Shown here: positions 7,852-13,713 of the stretch, one piece after another
Layout: every line of letters starts with the position of its first letter
How positions within the stretch are numbered: position 1 is the first letter of the stretch
Assembly: GCA_008017255.1 (NCBI GenBank)
Contig: SSHD01000060.1
Location: 1 to 13,825 of the forward strand
Origin: Acinetobacter sp.
Lineage (GTDB): Bacteria > Pseudomonadota > Gammaproteobacteria > Pseudomonadales > Moraxellaceae
Length of the DNA stretch: 13,825 nucleotides
Direction: 5' to 3'
Notes under the pieces: generated by a model
Told to the model about the DNA's origin: nothing
Seen by the model: the letters and a program-made list of their open reading frames with translations, nothing else
Databases searched by the model: none
Program-made: the position numbers and the translations under genes

Positions 7852-8325
7852 TTATTCAATATGTGAAATTTGATTGATGACGGCAATCAGTTCAGGGCGT
7901 GACATCTGTGCGGTATCCAGTGCAAATAACGCATCTAAACGGCGGTTAATATGATCTACCGTCACTTGAAATGCTTTTAATTTTTCTGCTTTTGGTAGCT
8001 CTAAATGCGATGGATCTGCCAAGCCCCAATGCGCTTTAATTGCCCCGCCCAAATACAGCGGACAGGCTTCTTGTGCTGCCGAATCACATACGGTTATCAC
8101 GACATCAACATTGTATTGTTCACAATCATCAACCGTTTTGCTCCACAATCCCTCGGTTGCAAGACCTAAATTTTGTAAGGTTTCAAGGGTCAGTGGATGC
8201 ACTTGACCAGAGGGCTTACTGCCTGCGCTATAAGCAACCCAATCCGCTGGCGCACGACTATTAAACAACACTTCAGATAAAATACTGCGACAGCTATTTC
8301 CTGTACATAAAAATAAAAATTTCAT
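7852..8325 (-). CDS. arsC: Arsenate reductase, low-molecular-weight protein-tyrosine-phosphatase type
   Basis: A 157-residue enzyme reducing arsenate to arsenite in the cytoplasm. The N-terminal P-loop CTGNSCRS (Cys7, Arg13) is the LMW-PTPase CX5R active site. Two further cysteines, Cys80 ('ITVCDSA') and Cys88 ('EACPLY'), are placed to form the disulfide relay of thioredoxin- or mycoredoxin/glutaredoxin-coupled members. 'HWGLADPSH' (99-107) carries the general-acid Asp-Pro. This fold is unrelated to the glutaredoxin-like ArsC encoded 400 bp upstream in the same operon. It starts 6 bp after arsR and precedes acr3 by 11 bp. The reductant system cannot be decided from this sequence alone. Confidence 0.9.
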   Translation of the reverse strand: MKFLFLCTGNSCRSILSEVLFNSRAPADWVAYSAGSKPSGQVHPLTLETLQNLGLATEGLWSKTVDDCEQYNVDVVITVCDSAAQEACPLYLGGAIKAHWGLADPSHLELPKAEKLKAFQVTVDHINRRLDALFALDTAQMSRPELIAVINQISHIE

Positions 8326-8331
8326 AATGTT

Positions 8332-8652
8332 TTACTCACAATAGTGATTTGTTGGATAAACAGACGCTACAAGTTTTGTCGATAATTGCGCGGTTTGAAG
8401 CGTATTTAATATGTCTACACACCATTGAGGTAGGTTTGGGTTGACACTGTAATACACCCATTGCCCCTGCCGACGGTCTTGCAATAAACCCAAAGCCCGC
8501 AATAAAGCTAAATGCCGTGATATTTTCGGTTGGCTCAGTTGCAACGCTTCCGTTAAATCGCAAACACATTGCTCTTGATTGGCAACCACCAACATCACAA
8601 TGTTGAAGCGGGTTTCATCCGCCAAACATTTAAAAAAATTAATTTGATCCAT
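8332..8652 (-). CDS. arsR: ArsR/SmtB family metalloregulator
   Basis: A 106-residue winged-helix repressor that leaves DNA on binding arsenite or antimonite. 'FFKCLADETRFNIVMLV' (6-22) is the family N-terminal helix. 'CVCDL' (29-33) supplies the Cys-X-Cys metalloid site, and 'LSQPKISRHLALLRALGLL' (39-57) is the recognition helix region. 'RRQGQWVYYSVNP' (60-72) is the wing. A further Cys105 sits at the extreme C-terminus and could be a third ligand. Because the gene lies second in the operon, downstream of the glutaredoxin-type arsC, it should repress its own synthesis through the site at 9177-9198. The Shine-Dalgarno is weak. Confidence 0.92.
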   Translation of the reverse strand: MDQINFFKCLADETRFNIVMLVVANQEQCVCDLTEALQLSQPKISRHLALLRALGLLQDRRQGQWVYYSVNPNLPQWCVDILNTLQTAQLSTKLVASVYPTNHYCE

Positions 8653-8667
8653 TGTTATATGTGCTCA

Positions 8668-8699
8668 GCGCTATGGCTATAAAAATAATCACATAGCGC
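8668..8699. repeat. 8-bp inverted repeat in arsC-arsR spacer
   Basis: GCGCTATG (8668-8675) and CATAGCGC (8692-8699) are exact inverse copies, 16 nt apart, in the 57-bp gap upstream of arsR. There is no T tract, so termination is unlikely. It may be a second regulatory site or an mRNA hairpin setting the ratio of arsC to the distal genes. Confidence 0.4.
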
Positions 8700-8709
8700 C
8701 ATGAAGTTA

Positions 8710-9144
8710 TTATTTCAAGCGTTGCCCATTGGCATCGACCACTTGCTCGCCATCTTCCTTAGTAAATGCACCCATTTGCGCTGCCGGTAAAATCTCTAGC
8801 ACCAACTCGGACGGTCGGCTTAAACGTGTGCCTAAGTCGGTCACTACAAATGGTCGGTTAATTAAAATTGGATATTGCAACATAAAGTCCAACAGTTGAT
8901 CGTCCGAGTAAGCGGTCTGTTCGATTTGCAACTCGGCATAAGGTGCAACATTTTTACGCATCGCATCGGCTACGCTTAAACCTGCATCGCCAATCATTTG
9001 CGTCAGCTCTGCTTTGCTTGGTGGATGAATTAAATATTCAATAATTTCAGGTTCAATATTGGCATTGCGGATTAAAGCCAAAGTATTGCGTGAAGTGCCA
9101 CACTCTGGATTATGATAAATTTTGACTTTTGTTGTCGTAGTCAT
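8710..9144 (-). CDS. arsC: Arsenate reductase, glutaredoxin-dependent (R773 type)
   Basis: A 144-residue cytoplasmic arsenate reductase of the thioredoxin-fold ArsC/Spx family, using glutathione and glutaredoxin. 'IYHNPECGTSRNTLALIRN' holds the single catalytic Cys15. 'MRKNVAPY' (Arg63), 'NRPFVVT' (Arg97) and 'LGTRLSRPSE' (Arg110) match Arg60, Arg94 and Arg107 of plasmid R773 ArsC with a constant +3 offset. The C-terminus 'GAFTKEDGEQVVDANGQRLK' is near-identical in type to the R773 enzyme. It is the first gene of the ars operon, directly behind the promoter at 9175-9203, and 57 bp ahead of arsR. It duplicates the reaction of the LMW-phosphatase-type reductase with a different electron donor. 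Confidence 0.94.
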   Translation of the reverse strand: MTTTTKVKIYHNPECGTSRNTLALIRNANIEPEIIEYLIHPPSKAELTQMIGDAGLSVADAMRKNVAPYAELQIEQTAYSDDQLLDFMLQYPILINRPFVVTDLGTRLSRPSELVLEILPAAQMGAFTKEDGEQVVDANGQRLK

Positions 9145-9174
9145 TGCTCAAACTCAATGAAATATTCGAACATC

Positions 9175-9203
9175 ATTATATGCGGATTATCACATATATG
9201 CAA
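9175..9203 (-). promoter_or_regulatory. ars operon promoter with probable ArsR operator
   Basis: On the - strand, TTGCAT (9198-9203) and a perfect TATAAT (9175-9180) are separated by exactly 17 bp. The inverted repeat TATATG (9177-9182) / CATATA (9193-9198) covers both promoter elements, so a bound dimer would block RNA polymerase. Start near 9168, leader about 24 nt. The ArsR assignment is inferred from position. Confidence 0.7.
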
Positions 9204-9245
9204 TTCCATATTTATTAGTGTGCAAAAATGATTGCTTCACTTTAA

Positions 9246-9333
9246 AGATTGAGTTGCTGATACTTTTTTGATTGCAGAAAAAATAAAACCGACGATTCGA
9301 GTGATGAGGAATCGTCGGTCAAAAACTCAATCT
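9246..9333. repeat. Outer inverted repeat enclosing the terminator hairpin
   Basis: AGATTGAGTT (9246-9255) and AACTCAATCT (9324-9333) are exact inverse copies that bracket the 9288-9319 stem. If transcribed through, the outer 10-bp stem would stack around the inner one. Confidence 0.55.
9278..9319 (-). terminator. Strong leftward rho-independent terminator without an assigned gene
   Basis: Perfect 11-bp arms ACCGACGATTC (9288-9298) / GAATCGTCGGT (9309-9319) with a 10-nt loop. Read on the - strand the stem is followed by TTTTATTTTTTC, a good U tract; on the + strand no U tract follows. The only annotated gene to its right is on the + strand, so a - strand transcript starting between about 9330 and 9546 is implied. 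Confidence 0.65.
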
Positions 9334-9376
9334 CGTTTGTGCTGCTAACAAAACAAGAGTGAATTGGAGAGTCTTA

Positions 9377-9442
9377 ATGAAAAGTCACCGAAAAACACTG
9401 CGGATGCCGTGCAATGTATTTTCGGTTGCTGCGACCTTATAA
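9377..9442 (+). CDS. Possible small ORF, 21 residues, unknown function
   Basis: ATG at 9377 to TAA at 9440-9442 encodes a basic peptide beginning MKSHRKTLRMPCNVF and ending SVAATL. A purine-rich Shine-Dalgarno (GGAGAG, 9366-9371) lies 5-6 nt before the ATG, better than that of several real genes in this window. The ORF contains an inverted repeat, ACCGAAAA (9387-9394) / TTTTCGGT (9419-9426), that could fold in its mRNA. It could be a leader peptide or a small secreted or membrane peptide, or the match may be chance. I recognise no family. It precedes the membrane-protein gene on the same strand by about 100 bp. Confidence 0.25.
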   Translation: MKSHRKTLRMPCNVFSVAATL

Positions 9443-9479
9443 CTTATATAACGCTGTTGTTTTTGCATTGGTTGACATA

Positions 9480-9511
9480 AAAATGAAAAAAAAATGAAAA
9501 AAAACTATAAT
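9480..9511 (+). promoter_or_regulatory. Probable promoter for the membrane-protein gene, with A tracts
   Basis: A perfect TATAAT (9506-9511) is preceded by long A runs resembling an UP-type or bent element. No good -35 lies at 17 bp; a TTGACA at 9472-9477 is 28 bp away and too far to pair with it. A start near 9518 would leave a short leader before the ATG at 9547. Confidence 0.45.
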
Positions 9512-9546
9512 TATTACCCTAAGTCGAACTCACTTGGTTTATCTAC

Positions 9547-10008
9547 ATGATTTCATTGCGGTTGTATTATGTTTGGTTTTTTATCATCTGCTTGCTATCG
9601 ACTTTGTTAGTGGGCATTTTGGCAGCACTACTGCCTTACCCACTTGCGACTATGCTGACTGCATTGCCTTATCTTGTTGCCATGATTGTGGTGCTGTTTA
9701 AGTTTTTAAAACAAAACCGCCGTGCGCCAACGCAGCAAGAAAGAAAGCGCCTCACTTTCGGCTTTAGCTTAATTTTTTGGAGCTATAACGCGATTGGTCT
9801 GCTATTCGGCATGTATATTTTTGCCCGCAAAGACCCTGCCATTTGGCAAAACTTTCTACTCTCTCTGCAACAACCGCCATTTTTAATTACCGTGTTAGTG
9901 ATGTGGTTAATGCTGGCAATTCCCCTGTTGTTAATTAGCTATTGGTTTTACGGTGCGCAAGCGCAACGCATGGCAATGAAAATGTTCCCTAGCAATACAT
10001 CACAATAG
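9547..10008 (+). CDS. Small integral membrane protein, ABZJ_00895-like family
   Basis: A 153-residue protein with four predicted membrane segments (about 5-27, 31-53, 72-92 and 112-134). They are separated by a basic loop (55-70, 'KFLKQNRRAPTQQERKRL') and a short loop after 'YIFARKDPAIWQNF'. The C-terminal tail is short and polar. The topology and wording resemble the uncharacterised ABZJ_00895 family annotated in Acinetobacter, which I recall from genome annotations but could not check here. No catalytic motif is visible and no function can be assigned. Its last 9 bp overlap the end of the convergent oxidase gene at 10000-10008, so no terminator separates them and the two mRNAs would be complementary at their 3' ends. 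Confidence 0.75.
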   Translation: MISLRLYYVWFFIICLLSTLLVGILAALLPYPLATMLTALPYLVAMIVVLFKFLKQNRRAPTQQERKRLTFGFSLIFWSYNAIGLLFGMYIFARKDPAIWQNFLLSLQQPPFLITVLVMWLMLAIPLLLISYWFYGAQAQRMAMKMFPSNTSQ

Positions 10009-11109
10009 ACTTTGTAAACGCTGCGGCGAATACGCAGCGGGGTCAAGCAAGGTCGGCTGCCTGAGTATCATCTGTCTTAACAATTGCGCCGAAGCAGGTG
10101 CCATACACAGTCCATTACGGAAGTGTCCAAAATTCGCCCACAGATTTTGCATATTGGGCATTGCACCAATATACGGAATGCCATGCGGTGAACTTGGTCG
10201 TAAACCGGCCCAACGCTTTACAATCGGAAACTGCGCCAATTCAGGCACCATCTCTAAACAGGCGCTTAAAATGTATTGTTGTGTCTGCTCATCAACCGCT
10301 GCATTAAAACCACACTCCGCCATGCTCGAACCACATACGATATGACCATCGAGGCGTGGAATGAGGTACATCACTCGATTCATACACATGGTCGGTAACC
10401 AATCTTTTGTGGCTTTAAATAACAGCATTTGCCCTTGTATTGGCTGCACTGGTATTTTGCTTTGTGTTTCCGCAGCCCAATACTCACTCCACGCGCCAGA
10501 CGCTAGAACCACATGATCGGCAAAAAACTGCTGACCATTTTTACTTTGTATCCCTTGCACCTGGTCATGTTGCGTAATTAATTTTTCAATGGGGCAATGT
10601 TCAAAAAAACGTACCAATGGATGCTGTTTTAAATATTGAATCAGCGATTGTAATAGCCGAGGATTACGAATATTTGCCAGTTGCGGAAAGTAAATTGCCT
10701 GTTGAAATTGCGTTGAAATATGCGGATTGACTTGTTCAAGTTGCTGTCGATTCAGCTGTTCAGAGTGCTGCATCGGTTCATTGTGTTGCGTGGCATAACT
10801 CAGTCCAGTAGCAAAATCGCGTTCATCAAATATCAACATGCCACTGTTGTTAATTTCAAAGTCGATACCCGTGACTGGAGCAATTTTTTCATTCCAAGTT
10901 TGATAAGCGGCTTTGCCGTATTGTGCCAATTGATTGACCGCAGGTGCATAACGCCACGGATACATGGGCGATAAAATACCACCACCCGCCCAAGATGCGG
11001 CCTGACCGGCTTGTTGCTGATCAAAAATATCAACCGAGCAGCCTTGTTCAACAAGCTCTAATGCAGTCAGTAAACCGCAAATTCCTGCACCAATAATGGC
11101 AATTTTCAT
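10000..11109 (-). CDS. thiO: FAD-dependent oxidoreductase, glycine oxidase ThiO-like
   Basis: A 369-residue DAO-superfamily flavoenzyme. The N-terminal Rossmann motif 'IAIIGAGICGLLTALELVEQG' (GxGxxG at 7-12) ends in Asp30 for FAD binding. 'AASWAGGGILSPMYPWRY' (38-54) is the segment characteristic of ThiO-type oxidases. Near the C-terminus, 'WAGLRPSSPHGIPYIGA' and 'NFGHFRNGLCMAPASAQLL' complete the FAD site and carry the arginine expected to hold the substrate carboxylate. ThiO oxidises glycine to iminoglycine for the thiazole moiety of thiamine. No thi genes are adjacent, so the pathway role is inferred from family only; a different D- or secondary-amine substrate remains possible. The gene lies downstream of hemB on the same strand, separated by repeats. 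Confidence 0.8.
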   Translation of the reverse strand: MKIAIIGAGICGLLTALELVEQGCSVDIFDQQQAGQAASWAGGGILSPMYPWRYAPAVNQLAQYGKAAYQTWNEKIAPVTGIDFEINNSGMLIFDERDFATGLSYATQHNEPMQHSEQLNRQQLEQVNPHISTQFQQAIYFPQLANIRNPRLLQSLIQYLKQHPLVRFFEHCPIEKLITQHDQVQGIQSKNGQQFFADHVVLASGAWSEYWAAETQSKIPVQPIQGQMLLFKATKDWLPTMCMNRVMYLIPRLDGHIVCGSSMAECGFNAAVDEQTQQYILSACLEMVPELAQFPIVKRWAGLRPSSPHGIPYIGAMPNMQNLWANFGHFRNGLCMAPASAQLLRQMILRQPTLLDPAAYSPQRLQSLL

Positions 11110-11130
11110 AACAGCTTAAACCATTTCATT

Positions 11131-11163
11131 AATCCCCCCTCTTTGGTAAAGAGAGGTTAAGGG
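11131..11163. repeat. REP-like hairpin a
   Basis: CTCTTT (11139-11144) / AAAGAG (11148-11153) around a 3-nt loop, flanked by C-rich sequence on the left and GTTAAGGG on the right. It is the first of three unlike but similarly styled hairpins in the thiO-hemB gap. Confidence 0.5.
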
Positions 11164-11228
11164 CAATTTCATTATATCAATGTTATGTTCGCATTCACAA
11201 TTGAAATTTAAAAAAGTACGAATGCTTT

Positions 11229-11267
11229 GCTCCTTCCCCTGTGAGGGGGAAGGTCGGGATGGGGGTT
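11229..11267. repeat. REP-like hairpin b
   Basis: CCTTCCCC (11232-11239) / GGGGAAGG (11246-11253) with loop TGTGAG, followed by TCGGGATGGGGG. This 'CCTTCCCC...GGGGAAGGtcGGGATGGGGG' form is the common type of short dispersed repeat in gammaproteobacterial genomes. Confidence 0.6.
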
Positions 11268-11279
11268 CCTAAATGAATA

Positions 11280-11318
11280 CCCCCTCTAAATCTCCCCCTT
11301 CGCATGGGGAGACTTCAA
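11280..11318. repeat. REP-like hairpin c, copy 2 of the family at 3184-3238
   Basis: TCTCCCC (11291-11297) / GGGGAGA (11306-11312), loop CTTCGCAT. The edges CTCTAAATCTCCC and GGGAGACTTCAA match those of the copy at 3184-3238, while the loop regions differ in length and sequence. It lies 8 bp from the hemB stop. Confidence 0.65.
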
Positions 11319-11325
11319 AGCAATC

Positions 11326-12396
<1,071 letters not shown>

Positions 12397-12444
12397 CTAG
12401 GGAGAGCTGAGTGACTGATGTTAATTCAATATTTTCGCTATTGT

Positions 12445-12482
12445 AGCCCCATCTGTTTAAATTTGTACAAAATAATGGGGCT
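12445..12482. repeat. Inverted repeat in hemB/thioesterase divergent region
   Basis: AGCCCCAT (12445-12452) and ATGGGGCT (12475-12482) are exact inverse copies 22 nt apart; the loop contains the palindrome TTTGTACAAA. The repeat lies 37 bp before the thioesterase ATG, in its probable leader. It could be an operator, a 5'-UTR hairpin or a terminator-like element. Confidence 0.45.
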
Positions 12483-12518
12483 TTAACGCTTTATCGTTCT
12501 TTTGGATATCGACAGCTT

Positions 12519-13016
12519 ATGAGTAATGCAAACAAAAACTGGACAGGTAATATTCAGTCAGTTGAGCAAGCCAACCAAGATATGATTTTAAAGCAGCTTT
12601 GTCATGCATTTAATACCTCTCCCTTTTTCAAATTTAACCACATGCAAATGCGACCAGTAGATGGGCACATCGAAGCCTATGTAGAAATGCAACCAGAACT
12701 GGTCGGCAATGTTGCTTTTCAAATATTGCATGGCGGTGTGGCGGCAACCTTACTTGACAGTTTGGGTGGTGTGGTCACTATGGCAAAACTGTACAGCCAA
12801 GCCAAAGACGATGACCTTGCAGAAACCGCAAAAAAAGCGGCACGTGTGGCAACGGTAGATATGCGTGTCGATTATTTAGCACCGGGGCGTGGCAAGTTTT
12901 TTACCGCGCGCGCAGAAATATTACGTTTAGGCCGCAAAGGTTCTACCACGCGTATGACGATGATCAATGATGAAGGCAAGCCGATAGCTACCGCCATCGC
13001 CTCTTATGCGTTTTAA
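12519..13016 (+). CDS. PaaI/YigI-type hotdog-fold thioesterase
   Basis: A 165-residue single hotdog-domain protein of the PaaI-like acyl-CoA thioesterase group. The helix after 'NVAFQILHGGVAATLLDSLGG' (64-84) carries the HGG turn and Asp80, the catalytic carboxylate position in this family. 'MRVDYLAPGRGKFFTARAEILRLGRKGSTTRMTMINDEGKPIATAIASY' is the core beta-sheet. It is slightly longer than the typical 140-residue PaaI owing to a charged insertion at about 95-107. The ATG at 12519 has only a poor Shine-Dalgarno; no other start fits. Substrate is unknown, most likely medium-chain or aromatic acyl-CoA. It diverges from hemB and is followed by ssrA with no clear terminator between. Confidence 0.85.
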   Translation: MSNANKNWTGNIQSVEQANQDMILKQLCHAFNTSPFFKFNHMQMRPVDGHIEAYVEMQPELVGNVAFQILHGGVAATLLDSLGGVVTMAKLYSQAKDDDLAETAKKAARVATVDMRVDYLAPGRGKFFTARAEILRLGRKGSTTRMTMINDEGKPIATAIASYAF

Positions 13017-13134
13017 ATAGATTCCGCACATATAACGGTTTTACTATTTTTTCTTGCGCTGATGATTGAAAAATTCCTCTCTATCACCATATACAAAACA
13101 AGCGTAATTTTTACCGCTTACCGAGAAATTAACA

Positions 13135-13162
13135 TTTAACTTTCGGTCAGCTATGTTATGAT
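13135..13162 (+). promoter_or_regulatory. Putative ssrA promoter
   Basis: TTTAAC (13135-13140), 16-bp spacer, TATGAT (13157-13162). The start would be near 13169, a few bases before the mature tmRNA 5' end at 13176, leaving a short leader for RNase P to remove. The -35 is poor. Confidence 0.45.
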
Positions 13163-13175
13163 TGCGCTGTACTTT

Positions 13176-13534
13176 GGGGATGTTTCTGGCTTCGACGCTG
13201 GTGATGAAACTCATAGATGCATGCCGAGAGCGCATTTTCTCTCGTAAATAAAATTTGCATTTTTTAGTCGCAAACGACGAATCATACGCTCTAGCTGCCT
13301 AAGGGCAGCTTGTCCGCCTCTCTGAATACTTGTGGTTAGAGAGTCCGACTGAAGCGCACGCACACAAGTCCGTATAAAGCCAAGCCTCGGGGCTTTGTAC
13401 TAAACTTAGAGGATCGCGATTTGTACCCTGTTCGTCGGGTCACAAAGAGCTAAAACAATAGACGATATCTAAGCATGTAGTATTCTCGAGCGTAATGCCG
13501 GCGGACGCGGGTTCAACTCCCGCCACCTCCACCA
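13176..13534 (+). ncRNA. ssrA: Transfer-messenger RNA (tmRNA)
   Basis: A 359-nt one-piece tmRNA that rescues stalled ribosomes. The 5' end GGGGATGTTTCTGGCTTCGA and the 3' end GCGGG-TTCAACT-CCCGC (13507-13523) plus encoded CCA (13532-13534) form the alanyl-tRNA-like domain. The G3-U wobble needed for alanine charging is present (G13178-U13528). The tag frame starts at GCA 13270 and ends with TAA 13300-13302, reading ANDESYALAA. GC-rich hairpins after the tag (e.g. AAGCCAAGCCTCGGGGCTT) correspond to pseudoknots. One acceptor-stem pair, A13180-C13526, is mismatched, whereas T at 13526 would pair. An integrase gene begins 180 bp downstream, so the 3' end may have been supplied by an integrated element. 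Confidence 0.97.
13503..13534 (+). other. Probable attachment site of the downstream element (ssrA 3' end)
   Basis: Tyrosine integrases that target ssrA recombine in the T-arm/acceptor 3' part of the gene and restore it. The integrase gene 180 bp downstream and the aberrant base at 13526 point to this stretch as one att junction. The matching second copy would be at the far end of the element, outside the window, so the core length cannot be defined. Confidence 0.5.
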
Positions 13535-13579
13535 AATACTTAAATTCATATATCTTTACATAACGCTATATGAGTAAGA

Positions 13580-13612
13580 AAAGCTTAAATCATAATGGTT
13601 TAGGCTTTTTTT
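13580..13612 (+). terminator. Rho-independent terminator after ssrA
   Basis: AAAGCTTAAA (13580-13589) pairs with TTTAGGCTTT (13599-13608), with one G-U pair and a 9-nt loop, running straight into a T7 tract (13606-13612). If the island junction is at the ssrA 3' end, this terminator belongs to the inserted DNA. Confidence 0.75.
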
Positions 13613-13649
13613 ATGCCTGTTTATGCTGTTATATGAAGTTTCTTATAGC

Positions 13650-13704
13650 TTGTTGCTGTGTATGGTAGCGTGTATAGTATGAATTAGTAAAAAGCCACCA
13701 TACA
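13650..13704 (+). promoter_or_regulatory. Integrase promoter with possible autoregulatory operator
   Basis: TTGTTG (13650-13655), 17-bp spacer, TATAGT (13673-13678). An 8-bp inverted repeat, TGTATGGT (13659-13666) / ACCATACA (13697-13704), has one arm in the spacer and the other past the start site, as expected for a binding site controlling int. Confidence 0.5.
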
Positions 13705-13713
13705 AGACATGCT

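Larger units (their letters stand above)
9145..9546. other. 402-bp gap between the ars operon and the membrane-protein gene
   Basis: Holds, from left: the ars promoter/operator; a nested inverted-repeat structure with a leftward terminator (9246-9333); a possible 21-codon ORF (9377-9442); and an A-tract-rich stretch ending in TATAAT (9480-9511), probably the promoter of the gene at 9547. No longer ORF is supported. Confidence 0.6.

Noticed and set aside
9472..9511. TTGACA and TATAAT as a sigma70 promoter pair
   Set aside because: The spacer is 28 bp, far from 17, so the TTGACA cannot be the -35 for that TATAAT.
13044..13235. 63-residue - strand ORF upstream of ssrA
   Set aside because: It overlaps the tmRNA 5' end and its promoter, has no ribosome site and no family resemblance; a chance ORF.
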